Origin: Ceriagrion tenellum
Taxonomy: Eukaryota > Arthropoda > Insecta > Odonata > Coenagrionidae
Direction of reading: 5' to 3'
NCBI GenBank assembly: GCA_963169105.1
Contig: OY720639.1
Span: 52,743,848 to 52,807,847 of the forward strand
DNA length: 64,000 nt
The stretch's first letter is position 1. The number at the start of each line of letters is the position of its first letter. A program made the translations under genes and the position numbers. A model generated the notes under the pieces. It saw only the letters and a program-made list of their open reading frames with translations, had not been told where the DNA came from and did no database searches. Shown one piece after another: positions 12,722 through 24,150 of this stretch.

Positions 12722-13018
12722 TTCATTAGCTTCCAAAACCTCCAATTAAAGTGAACTGGCCCTATTGAAATATATGCTTGGTGAGTTTAAGTACGTTACT
12801 GTTAGGTAGACTTAGTATGTATGTATATATTAGTGATTATGTATTTTAAAGATGAATTTAAAAATCATATCTGAACTTGTATATTCATATTTTACAACAA
12901 TACAGTTAATTGTTAAATGTTTTCCAAGTATTAAACTGTAGTTTATACCTTTATTTAAAAAAAGTGTAGCCATTCATTATAATTGAATAAACCTCACATT
13001 GCTTGTAAATAATATATC

Positions 13019-13553
13019 GAATCTTGCAATGGACTTAGTAAATAGAAGGAATAATATACACAGAAATTTTATTTTACCAAATTAAAGCCCATTTCTGCAG
13101 ATAATTTAGGGCAAAAAAATTTCTTGATCATCTCTTTCCCTTTTCGAGATATTGAATTTAACGCTAAGTCATGTTCGCATTTTTAAAACTAAAAAATCTA
13201 TAAAATGTATTTTTTTTAAACATTTTAGGTTTAACTTAGGTTACTGATATATTTTTTCCTGAATTCCTTATGGTTATAAGAATCTACTTTCAAAGTTTCA
13301 TCAAGATAGGGTGTCATAAAGGTAAATGAGAAATTATTTTCTTTTCTCCAACACATTTTGCTTGCCATTATCTTAGGCACGGGGATTGAAAAATGTGTAA
13401 ACTTTAAAGTGCCATAACTCAAAAACTAAGTGAGATCAAAAAATGAAATTTGATGAGGTTACTTACCTCTACATATAGAACAAACATACCAAGTTTCATT
13501 AAAATCTGAGGTGGTGGGTGAAATGGTCTGGTTGAACTGACGTGGAATGACCC
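13019..13553 (-). repeat. Right long terminal inverted repeat
   Basis: Inverted copy of 9171-9717, ending GGAATGACCC directly before the TATA at 13554-13557. A frame reading through it is incidental. Confidence 0.95.
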
Positions 13554-13557
13554 TATA

Positions 13558-15220
13558 GGCATTTTCACTCGACATAAAGTTGATAGGCAAGTCTAATAAT
13601 TTTACTAATTAATCAACTCGAAGAGTAAAATTCCATGTAGAATGCATGTCGATAGATTTCAAAAATATCATTTTCAAAGTAAATACAGAAATGTTAAAAT
13701 CAATAATAATTACCTTTGGATGCAAAAATTCTGTCCACAATCCTTCCTCTTCAATAAACAATATGCCACGTTGCCATAGTAACAGTGCACCCAGCATTCC
13801 TCCAATTTTTTGGCGAAGGTCTTCTGATTACATACATTGACACCAGGGTTGAAATTCGCAATGAATGGTGGATATGCACCCGTGCGAGTGACTTCGTACC
13901 ACATCATTTGTTAAATGCAGTTTGGAAATATACTATTGACTTTCGACTTTAATAATTATGCAGAACTAGCACACTGGGCTCCACCAATAGTCCGCCCTGA
14001 AGTTATGTTTTTCATGGTGGGTGCACGATAAACACAATACGAGTCGAGTACGTAACCTGAATTAAATTTTTAACGTTTAATTATTCCAATTTAACCCGAG
14101 GCGGAACTGATAAAACTTAATAAAACTACATATTAAGAGACGAATTTTATCTTCAAATTACCATGTGCAGCATCAATAGTTTATACACAGAAGTTGACCA
14201 TCTTCCTAATGAAAAACTTCGTCGACGATTCTATCTATTCAATAAAATAATGGAGTTTGTTGCCATGGTAACCTAGTACCCAGAATTCCTCCGTTTCTCT
14301 ACCGATGACGGAAGTTGTATTGGGATCCAAATATTGATGCAATAAATTCAAAATGAGTTCAAAAAGTTGTACACACTGAGCTATACGCCAACATAACTGA
14401 GTTTGCAATCATAAGATCGAGGTTCAGCGTACTTACATAAGCATGGATGTACTAATGTTCATACATTTTGGATTTGTGTTTGTACACGTGAATTTGAATC
14501 TTATGTACATGGATGTACAAATGTATAAATCTAGGTACATAAGATTCAAATCCAACAAGTTGGCGATGAGTTATAATTAATGCAGGCAGCTCGCGCAAAG
14601 GCATACGACTCATCCTCCGAATGATTAACGATCTCGAGCAGTATAGATATAATACTAATTGACAGGAAAGCTCTAGGACGCACCGACTAATGGGTAATTA
14701 TCTATCGCGATGGCAGCCAGAAAATCATAAATCCTAAAGTTTGTTAAGGAGTGCTCAGCAGAATGACTAATATCGTCAACCACCAGTGACACCTTTCAAT
14801 TCATCTAGTTTAGAACGTTGTATATATTCCATGACAACGTCAACCGTTGCCCATAGACGACAGCAATAATCCCTACCTATAGAAATTGACTAAACCTATA
14901 TTGATCTCATCACACTCGTAGGAAAATTAAATAATTTCTCTTACTCAGATTCTCAGCCTAAAACCTAACACTTCTCACAAGCCACTTCCAAGCATGAAGA
15001 TGTGAGCAATCCCGGAACACAAGGAAAAAAACTGCCACACTCGCTACTACACCGTACTCTTACGGCCCCTTACTCCCCAGAGACTGTCTCGGAAAAGCAG
15101 TTCTTCTTCCTTGACTGACTGCGCCTCCTAACCAAGTCTCCAATAAAAAATGAAGCAAAAAATTGCCTTTCAATGCGTCGGGCGAGAAGTTCGCTCATTT
15201 ATCTGGACTAGGACACATAC
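13558..15220. other. Intergenic, nothing recognised apart from a short inverted repeat
   Basis: No gene seen. A 17-bp perfect inverted repeat (ATTTGAATCTTATGTAC at 14492-14508 and its complement at 14535-14551) has a 26-nt loop that holds further GTAC/TACA motifs. Confidence 0.5.
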
Positions 15221-15332
15221 CCCAGATAGCAAAACAAGCCTGCAGCAAGGTTGTCAGGACAAGGCTGGAAGCTTGCAGCAAGCTTGCAATTGAAAGCTTA
15301 AACCTTGCTGCAAGCTCACTAATAAACATGAA

Positions 15333-17464
15333 CAGGGGCGTCCCGTCTTAAGGATCACACGAGCACGTGAACCGCCTGGTAATCCCGAACAATTGAAATA
15401 TACACGATATTGTATGATGAGAACACGGTTTCTTTACGTCGAGATGGAATTTACAAAGTTGTACGTGCCGATTTCCTTTCCATCTGAATCACGCGCCATG
15501 CCAGCTGATCACAAACCTGTTGTGAACTACAAATTTTGGCGGATTGCATAGCTAGAGCTTCAAGGGGCAATGGTGTGCAATCGCATTGTCACTGGGTCAC
15601 TGGCCTGCTTCCAATGCCTTCTCTAATTGTTCTTCTCAAATCCCAAAGGTGGCAGCATGTCTCACGTACTCTGTCGCGGTGAAGCCAAAGGCCCTTTGTT
15701 TCACCCAACACCTCCTAGATGACCCTACCAAGGAGTTGTTTACTGAATAAACGCATGGTACCGTAATTGTACGTTGGAGGTCGAAAAAAATAATAAACCG
15801 AAAAGGCTTTTATCTAATTATTGAGCTACTATATAGATTTGTGCTTTCACCTGGTGTAGTTGAAATTATTAGTGATTACAACACTAACATGTATGTTGGC
15901 AGGCCTTCAATAGAATGGGATCAGATTGAATTGGAGGGAAGATTTTGTTTAGAGCTTTGCTCCGTTGTGTCGTTTTGTTCGCAGTAAGGGAGATGCGTTA
16001 TCTGCGCGGATGTCAAATTAAGTGCAGTGTCCTATCGAGCTCATCGAGTAGGAGAACATTTTCCAAGGGAAACTATGTTCATTGCTATGCGCACCAACTG
16101 AATTTGGTGATGGAAAGGGCTGTTTCAAAGAATGATCAAGCAAAATTTTTTTCGCTAATCTTTCGAGCATACCACAATTTTTCTCTAGATCATCCAAACG
16201 AACCCAAATTTTAGATCAAGAAGTGAACATACGTCTTCCGGTCGGTGTTCCCACTCGATGGAATTATAACAGCAGGACAGTTACCGTCGTCTTTGAAAAC
16301 AGGAAAGAATTGATCAACTGCTTTGAACAGTTGAAGCAAATCAGACAAATTGACTCAGTCACGTTGCGCGAATGTGATGGCTACATCCGTACCTTAAAAG
16401 ATCCAAATGCCATATACTGGCTTTCTGTTTTTCACAAACTTATGCTCCACGTTGAAATTCTCTTCAAACAGATGCAGAAAAGGAAAGCTGACTCAATTGA
16501 AGTTCGGAAAGCTGTGTCTGATTTTCAACTTCAGGTGAACAAAGTTAGAGATAGCACTGATGAAATTCAGCTTTCAGATTCCAACTCCCCAACGAGCAAG
16601 AGAAGAAGGAAACAAAATGACTGCGGCTTTGAAGGAGGTGTGCGACATCATTTCTGTCCAAGCTGAAGACCGCTTTTCATTCATCGATCACCTGAGGGTG
16701 GCCAACCTGCTGGATATAGAGTTATTCTCAGTGTTCCGCAAGACATTTCCAGAACAACACTTCAAACTATGTGTAAGCACCTATCCGCAACTGAACGCAA
16801 AGCGACTTCGCACCGAACTAGAAGTTGTATACATGAGAGAAGAGTTCTGTAATGATCACGGAGCTGTCGCTATCTTAGAGCTTTTCACTAAAAAAAATTT
16901 AGATGACACTTTTCCCGAAGTAATTAAACTACTGGAAATTATAATAACCACTCCTATGACTACAGCAGAAGCAGAGATAAGTTTTTCAACTCTGAAGCGG
17001 ATCATGACATTTCTCCGTAATTCCATGGGTCAAGATCGTCTAAGTGCGTTGGTAATGCTGGCAATCCAATAACGTCTTGTTCGCGAGATGAAGGACTTCC
17101 ATTTTAAGGTCATCGAGAAGTTCACTTCGCAGAAAGACAGAGGATGCATTTTCTCTACAAATGAGGAGTGAGTGAGTTTCATAACGATTTAATGTTGTAG
17201 TTTACTTTAGCAGTGTGAATATTTGAATGTTAACTAAAGCGACTTTTAACATCAATATTATGCGCGTAATTTAAAATTTTGCGTGTATAGTCATATTTGC
17301 GTTCCTATCGGTTTATTCAAAATTACCATTGACAACACCATGTAGGCTATTTGGGCTCGCGTTAACGTATTGACCGACTGAAGAAAAATTTGTACATAGG
17401 AACTTTTGAATCTGTTGTTAGCTCTGAGTGAACACCCAAAGATTTTATGCACGCGACGCCACTG
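15333..17464 (+). mobile_element. hAT transposon A (nested insertion)
   Basis: The left end reads CAGGGGCGTCCCG at 15333; the right end, inward from 17464, reads CAGTGGCGTCGCG. These are the CAG-type ends usual for hAT elements. The flanking octamers AACATGAA (15325-15332) and CCCATGAA (17465-17472) match at six of eight positions, as for an eroded 8-bp target duplication. The element is 2.13 kb with a broken transposase inside and lies within the GCAAG-rich MITE, so it is the younger of the two. Confidence 0.8.
15945..17072 (+). pseudogene. hAT transposase, ZMYM1/TTF-type (broken)
   Basis: The frame holds the family block HCYAHQLNLVMERA. After a frameshift near 16150 come VGVPTRWNYNSRTV (the T/SRW motif after the catalytic region) and a helical stretch with NAIYWLSVFHKLMLHVEILF. 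A frameshift near 16600 leads to the C-terminal hAT dimerisation domain (TTAEAEISFSTLKRIMTFLRN, then DRLSALVMLAIQ), ending at TAA 17070-17072. The N-terminal zinc finger and first catalytic part are missing or unreadable. Two frameshifts and the missing N-terminus make it a pseudogene. Confidence 0.85.
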
Positions 17465-17772
17465 CCCATGAATCAAGCTTGCTGCAAGGTTGCACTGCAA
17501 GTTTCATGCAAGCTCGGTGCAAGTTTACTGCAAGGTTGAACTTTGCAGAAAGCTTGCCAAAACTTGTGACAATACTGAAACTTGCCTCCAGATAGGAAAA
17601 CAAGCCTGCAGCAGGCTTGTCATGCACCGCGTATGTTGCACCGAGTTGCCTAGCTATTGCCAATGTTGGCATGGTTACAGCAAGCTTGCTGCAAGATTAG
17701 TAATATTGGCAAGCTCTATGCAAGAATTATGCAATATTGCAGCAACCTTACATGCTATGTGGGACACGTATC

Positions 17773-20049
17773 TTCTCACACCCTGATGCTGCCTATAGCC
17801 CTCTGGCCCAAGTTACGGCCAAAACATATACGAAGAAATTAAATAAACATGACGTTAACAATCTGAAGGGCCATAAGTGTTATACGCACATAGCTTGCTA
17901 ATGCCGAACGCCATATTTGTCAACCCTGTAACACTAATACCAGTAACTGACATCAAGGTGTCATCGGGTTGGCTACCTCAATATGTAAATTTAAGATGTT
18001 CTATTTGACATTTCAACGATATTGTAATTTTCATTCCATGAACAATCACAAGGATTAATTCTCAACGACGATTACAAAACGGAATTAACTAATTTCACAC
18101 GAACTAATAAACCATATGCCACGCACGACATTCATTAGACTGGCATCCTCGAGGGCCGAGTCCTTTGACTAGCACGTTCACTGAGGGTACACACACATTA
18201 CACAAAAAAGAAGAGAAAAATTATACAAATGGTGAACCATACACCACGGTAAATGTGGAAGGATTTCTACGATCTGAGGGATTGCCGTCAAATTCCTAAT
18301 GGTAGTGAACTTACCGCTTTTTGGCTTATCAGCTGAGCTACAAAATCCGAATTTAAGGTAGTTCCGAATATCTAGAATACCAATGTGAGTGAATAAGTTG
18401 GACTCTATAGATATAAATGAAAGGAACTGAAAAAATATAGAATATGCCACGTTACGTTTTACAAGAGTCAGCTTACATTTGTTGCTAACCTGTTTTACGC
18501 CTCCTGTAACAATATTTCAGGCAAATAATAACGTTAATTACACGCGACTTCTTCTTTTGAAATGGGTACAACTGATATAAGTCACTTCCAATAGACTAAT
18601 TACGGCAGGTCACGGAAAAGACGTTAATCGTCATCCATTACAATACTGACGAACGTAGGAAATAGAATTCCTTGAATTCATTATCGGGCGATAGGTGCGG
18701 GCACCCAGTGCATTTGTTCCGTAGTTTACATTTCCAGTTATAGATGGACTGTCTAAAGGGCTATTTAAACAGTTTAAACGACGCGCGAAAATAGCCCTCT
18801 TTCCCTAAGATCAATTTTTGAAGGAACACAGATTATGTCCCTTCAAAAATTCACCGTTTTAAAGAGCATATATTATACATAAAACCAATGGGACGTATAC
18901 GTCTCTTCAAACATTCATCGTGAAATCTCAACTACACAGAACAATATACCATGCATTAAAAGATACAAATGGAAAAAGTCTGAGCTGCTTCCAGGACTTT
19001 CTTTATGCCCTACTTGCACCCACCGAACCTTTTTTTCTTCAGATTCTAGCTATACCACCCCTCAAGCAACACTTCTCCAATCAACCTGCCTAAGCACCCT
19101 TAAAGACGCAAAATAGCCTCAGTATTCAGTAACCTTTCCCAATTATTGTAATGCTACTGTGGGATCTGAAAGGGCAATGTCACACTATAAATCATGAGAT
19201 GAGGGTGAGAAAGCTAGCAGGAATAATGTCCTCCATAACTCACAAAAGAAAAATCTGGGGAAAATGAAAGACATATTTTAAAAGCCCCATTGTATTGGAT
19301 ATCTGAGGAAATATTTGTCCATGTAATAACAGTAATAATGCTGATTCCAAAAATAATAAGAAAGTGTAAGAATTTGTAAATATTAGGTATTAAATTTTCA
19401 TTCGTTTGTTTACAGAGTCAGCAGTTATAATTATAGATCAAGGAAATGAATAAAGAGTGAACAAATTCCTAGGAGAATTTTAACTCCAGTTCAGAAAAAC
19501 AGGCCAACATGCAAAGCCATTGAATGAATGATAATATTAGTTCAAAGAAATGTACAATACAATCGACTCCAGTGTTTATTTCACCAATTTTGAGAAAGGA
19601 TAGGTCTGGATGGAGAGAGGCAAAACTTGATTAGGAGTTGACAAGGGAGATATAGAGTCAATCGAAAACTTGGGTATGATTCATAAAGTAAGGCTAGAAG
19701 TAGCAGCAGATGAAGAAATCAGCTGCAGTTAATGCATTCCTGTTTAACTCCCTAAAAGATAGTTAAAAGGAAGCTTATAAGAGGCTATAGCTAAGGAGGC
19801 TGAATGGTATGGATATGCTTGCGCATTGGTCAGCCATTAAACTATGGGGCATTAGATCCACTGGGATACATCACAAAACCAGCAAAAATTATGTGCAATG
19901 AATATGTAAAAGAAATATAATGAGGTTTATGAACAGATAGAAACCCTACCTAATGAAAAATAGCTAGGAATGAACTGCAGTAGGTAAAGCTATAATGCAA
20001 CTTGGGTAGTAATGTCAATAAAAAGAATAAAAGCAATTGTTATAAAATA
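17773..20049. other. Intergenic, nothing recognised
   Basis: No gene or element seen. A short hairpin made of TTTTTGAAGG and its complement lies near 18808-18850. Confidence 0.5.
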
Positions 20050-20329
20050 TAACTGTGCAAGAGCGTACCCAGGATCAGGACCAAAATGGGGGGGGGGGGG
20101 GGGGAACGCTATGGACGTTCAGGTTGTAACATTTTAGCCCAGAAAAGGCGAATGAAACAAAAATTTTAAGAAAATTAAATATAATTATATCAGTGCTTTA
20201 TTAGTTATTTCAATTATTTGCTTTAAAAAATTTAATTTTCATTCTAGTTGAATGTCTTATACTAATATCATTTTTCTTGGGTTTGAAGAAAACTTGTTCA
20301 AAACTTTCGTTTCAATCCAGTCCTGATTT

Positions 20330-22560
20330 TCCTTGAAGAATTTCCGATGGACGCTCATCAAACATGACCCAGTCAGTCTGTCCTCTCCCATGGTACTTCT
20401 GAGCCAGGTCTTTACCCTTCGAAGGATACTGAAAGATTATTCAACAGTAGCCATAGTGGATGGGAAAGCACTTAAAATGAGGGAGTGTGTGCCTTATTGC
20501 AGGGAAAAAGATATTAGCCTCCTCCAAAAGTGCAGCCACATCAATGTCCTCTAATTTGTCTCCTGCTAAATCCTCCTTTTTCCATGCATTATACCACAAA
20601 TCAATTTCTGCAGAGATATCACCCAACTCATAAAAGACTATTTTTTTCCAAATCTTTTGAAGCCATTTTTAGCATGTATGAAGGATAAGATGGGACAAGG
20701 CAAAAGCAGGTGCAGCAGGGAGTCAAGATAAGGGACTATCAACGACCATCTCCAGTATTCAATCGCAGTCTCAGATGGTGGATTACTTCTGTGTATTTGC
20801 TTTTGAGTGATTCGTGGTACTGATAACTCAACCCTGACTTTCTCCGCGATATCATGCGATTTTTTAAGTAATTCATCAGAAACATGCTCAATTTTTTGTC
20901 GATCCTTCTTGATGACATCAAGGACTTGACCAATATCACCTCTCCTATCCTCACCATAATCAAATCCATATTTTTATCTTGTAGAACATTCACAACGGGT
21001 TCCTAAATCGCAGAGTATTTTGCAATCATGACTAAACCTACGATGAAAATTGGTTTAGTCACTGCACAGTGCAATTGATAGGCAGATTTTCTTGTAGAAT
21101 AGTTTCCTTAGTCTGAGAGATGTTCTAGTGCATTGACGATTCCATGGAAGCTTTCTGAAAATTTTCTTATGCTCTTGTATTTGTCAGACCATCTGGTCTC
21201 ACTGAGTCTTGATAGATTGGGAAACGAATTCCTGTGGGCTGGCGACTCACTAAAGATGGATATTGTATGTTTGTTGCAATTGTGTCTCTGTTGCTCTGTT
21301 GCAATTGTGTTTCTTATTTCTGGTAGTTTGCTTGCATCATTGACCACAAGATTTAGTTTGTGGCTTCAGCAATGGAAAAATAAAGATTTACTGTACTTTT
21401 CCTTCAGAATGGCCTGCACACCACCTTCTTTTCCAGCCATCGTAGAACATCTGTCACATCCAAATCCAACACAATTCTCTGCTGAAAGATTCTGATCAAC
21501 TAAAAAACTCTGAATTGCGCTAGCGATTGTAGGGGCATTTTGAGATTTCAGCTCAACATTGCCTACAAATTCCTCTCTGATTTCTTCTTGACTCACATCA
21601 TAAAGTCGCAATCCGATAGAAAGCAGTTCTTTTCCAGCGATATCTGCTGTTTCATCAGCCATTACAGCTTTTGCTTGTTCATAATCTTCGATAATTCTTT
21701 CTTTGACAACTTCACCACATAATCTTATAATCTCATTTTGAATTTTTGGTGAAGTGTAGACTCCATATTTTGACATGTATCCAAGTGACTCTTTAGATTC
21801 TCATCACCACAGTCAATGGTCAAATTTAAAAGGTCAAAGAAAACCCCTTCATCTCCTTCCTTTCCTCTATGCGGCAAATCATGAGTTCCACAAATTATGA
21901 TACAAGAAATAATTGATGACAATATTTGTTTGTTTTCTTCAATCATCTTCTGGTGACCACTTTGCAACTGGACATCAACTGGAACATTTTCAAGGAACAC
22001 TTTTGCAGCAGCTGTTGAAGTTTTGTGGTAGTGACTGCCGACGTGCTTTCTAGTCTTCATGTATAGCCTTACCATGAATGACCCCCAAAACTCCTTTAAC
22101 CATAGCAAAACCAGGAGGAAACAGAACACAGTGCATACAAAGAGCACCTTTCAAACGACTTGAGTACACCAACCAAGGAGTATATTGATCTAACCAGCAG
22201 CAGTTAAATTTTCTTTTCAAATGGCTGGCATCAGAACCAAAATCGTAATTTGATGGTGGAACCCAGGGATTTGTAAGCCGTTCCTTCTTTTATTCTGGTG
22301 ACAACTTAAGGGCGTGACCATCATAACGACCAATGTCATTTTCATGGTAGCCATTGTATTCTTCAATTGTTTTAGAGGCTCCAGTCCCAGGGACAGCTAG
22401 ATGTAGAGGTGAAGAATTACTAGACCCTTGTTCCATAATCGACTCTGAATCCAATGGTTCAGTCAGTTTAGCTCCATCTTCATCACCATCATTGCTTCCA
22501 CTTCCACTACTGTCATCTTGATCCTTTTTCCATTTCAGAGGTTTTCTGCCAGAAAATCAT
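20330..22560 (-). pseudogene. hAT transposase, ZMYM1-like/DUF4371 type (broken)
   Basis: Read from 22560 downwards: an acidic/Ser-rich N-terminus (KDQDDSSGSGSNDGDEDG), then a TTF-type zinc-finger-like region (ALCMHCVLFPP), then RKHVGSHYHKTS. Next are HQKMIEENKQILSSII, DLLNLTIDCGDENLKSHL and the first catalytic Asp in VMADETADIAGKE. The block FGCDRCSTMAGKEGG follows. A TGA at about 21347-21355 interrupts FFHC-SHKLNLVVNDAS. Then SRLSETRWSDKYKSI marks the RW motif, and a degraded dimerisation domain (EIDLWYNAW through FFPAIRHTLPHF) ends near 20450 with further frameshifts. At least one in-frame stop and two or three frameshifts are present. An upstream exon at about 23626-23653 (MDIRNWFQR, followed by GTAAG) may belong to it, but I could not make the phase fit. 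Confidence 0.85.
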
Positions 22561-23830
22561 AGAAATTAACGTAGTACAGAAACCGTTAACAATCATTCAT
22601 CCAAAAAAAAATTGATGTAATAACTTTAGCATTAGATTTTCCAGCAGACAAGTCAGATGATAAGTTAAACTCAGCTCCTTTGAATAATACAATAATAAAC
22701 AGCATAACATTGATAATAATAAACCTCTCTTGTAATATGCACTGACTATTGTCCAACTAGAGGATTTGATGCATCAAATTATCAAGAATTGACCTAGCTC
22801 AGTTATCACACACTCTCACTATAGAACATAAATATTTCTTGGAATTAACATCAACTAAATGCAGCATTTAAAAACATAATTATGCTTTCCTTTCTATCAT
22901 AAAGAATTTTTTAAGATGATACTGATGACGACAAAGTGTAAAAAAAATCGATGAACACAGTTCCAGTGTCAACAATGCTGAAGCTGATTCTATTTCTCAT
23001 TATTACTTGTTGGTGAACATGAAATAAATGTTATTTTTTATTTGTATTTGATAAATTTGAAAACTCAAGTGTTTTTTTTTCTAATTGTGAGTCCAATATT
23101 CAACAGTATTCCAAATTAGGGACGCTGTGAGCCTAATGTGGAATACTAGTAGGAGTTTACTCAAAATTTGATTTTATAAATTCAGATAGTGGTGAAATAA
23201 ATTCATCAAGTCCCAACCTGACACTAAAGATCTAATCAATACCATAAAATAACTTTCACTTATAAATAACTGAAATTCATGGAGATAGAAATGAAAATTT
23301 AAAAATTATTCCATAATAGGGCACTTTACTCTAAGTGTTTTTAAAATCTAATTTCTAAATCAATGGTGTTCTAAAATATATAAGTTAGAAAAATAATAAC
23401 CTTAGAGAGGGGAGAGAGAAAGTTATAATGTATGGTATGCAGTAGAACCACCCACAGTAGCCAAAAGAAAATTCTCTGATAAATCAAAACCTAATCATCC
23501 TAGTTCTTAGATATTAATATATTTATACAAATAAAAGAAACATTTTAGTATAAAATTAAGTAAGTTTTAATTTAAAAGTTAAATTTAATTTAAAAGTTAA
23601 TTTTCTTCATAAATTCTTAACTTACCTCTTTGGAACCAGTTTCTTATATCCATTTACGCAGCCTGGATGTCTTCTAAATGTAAAAAAGAAGGTAAACTAA
23701 TAAACTATAACTGGAATCAATTCGAACAATTGGTTGTTTCAAAGAAACACTTAGTAAACATCAACCGTGAATGCTAACTAATGCCTCACATTCAACTAAA
23801 ATGCTGATCAACTAACGGCGGGCAGCTCAG

Positions 23831-23874
23831 TTTATATAGTGACCCCTCTAGAACATTCCCTCTTCTCTCATTGG
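23831..23874 (-). promoter_or_regulatory. Candidate TATA/CCAAT promoter of hAT transposon B
   Basis: On the minus strand a CCAAT box (23874-23870) is followed about 36 bp on by TATATAAA (23838-23831). Both lie upstream of the transposase frame and inside the right end of the element. The spacing is that of a standard RNA polymerase II core promoter. Confidence 0.5.
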
Positions 23875-24150
23875 CTGCCGCCTGTGGACTCTGCTAGAGC
23901 CCACTAGAGACCTCTCCCTCCCTTGAATCCCACTGGCTGGCTGACATAGATTCCTCTACCAGTCGCTAGGTGGCTCTAGATGCTTCTTGGTTTTTACACC
24001 ATTTCAGTGTGGTAAACAAATGATTATTCGCCATCGCCCTACCTAATTTTGTTTCGTTTCATCTCTTTATAACCATTTAATTTTTTTTTTGCTTCTAGGG
24101 GGAGGCAGCTGCCCCCCCTGCCCCTCGTTGGGTATGCCCATGTAACAGTG

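Larger units (their letters stand above)
9167..13557 (+). mobile_element. Long-TIR DNA transposon, Sola-like (tentative), with TATA target duplication
   Basis: A 4.38 kb element (9171-13553) is bounded by near-identical inverted repeats of about 540 bp (9171-9717 and 13019-13553). The termini are GGGTCATTCC and its complement GGAATGACCC. TATA flanks both ends (9167-9170, 13554-13557), fitting a 4-bp target duplication. The inside encodes one plus-strand transposase-like protein broken by three frameshifts. Two direct repeats lie between the left TIR and the gene. A 4-bp duplication and a DDD/E-like protein fit the Sola superfamily as I remember it, but the class is an inference. Confidence 0.85.
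15221..17763. mobile_element. GCAAG-rich MITE, split by a hAT insertion
   Basis: The outer ends are inverted: CCCAGATAGCA at 15221 and, inward from 17763, CCCACATAGCA. Flanking octamers ACACATAC (15213-15220) and ACACGTAT (17764-17771) agree at 6 of 8 positions, suggesting an old 8-bp duplication. Both halves are packed with GCAAG/CTTGC units, such as GCAAGCTTGC and CTTGCTGCAAG. An internal near-copy of the left end occurs at about 17585-17612. Without the inserted hAT element it would be about 400 bp and non-coding. The MITE class is inferred from the duplication length. Confidence 0.65.
20058..24142 (-). mobile_element. hAT transposon B, with 8-bp target duplication
   Basis: The left end reads CAAGAGCGTACCCAGG at 20058; the right end, inward from 24142, reads CATGGGCATACCCAACG, so both share a TACCCA core as degenerate TIRs. 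The flanking octamers TAACTGTG (20050-20057) and TAACAGTG (24143-24150) differ at one base, the hallmark of hAT insertion. A long G run (20088-20104) near the left end and a GGGGG/CCCCC pair near the right are subterminal. The transposase is encoded on the minus strand, with a plausible promoter near 23.85 kb. Confidence 0.88.
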
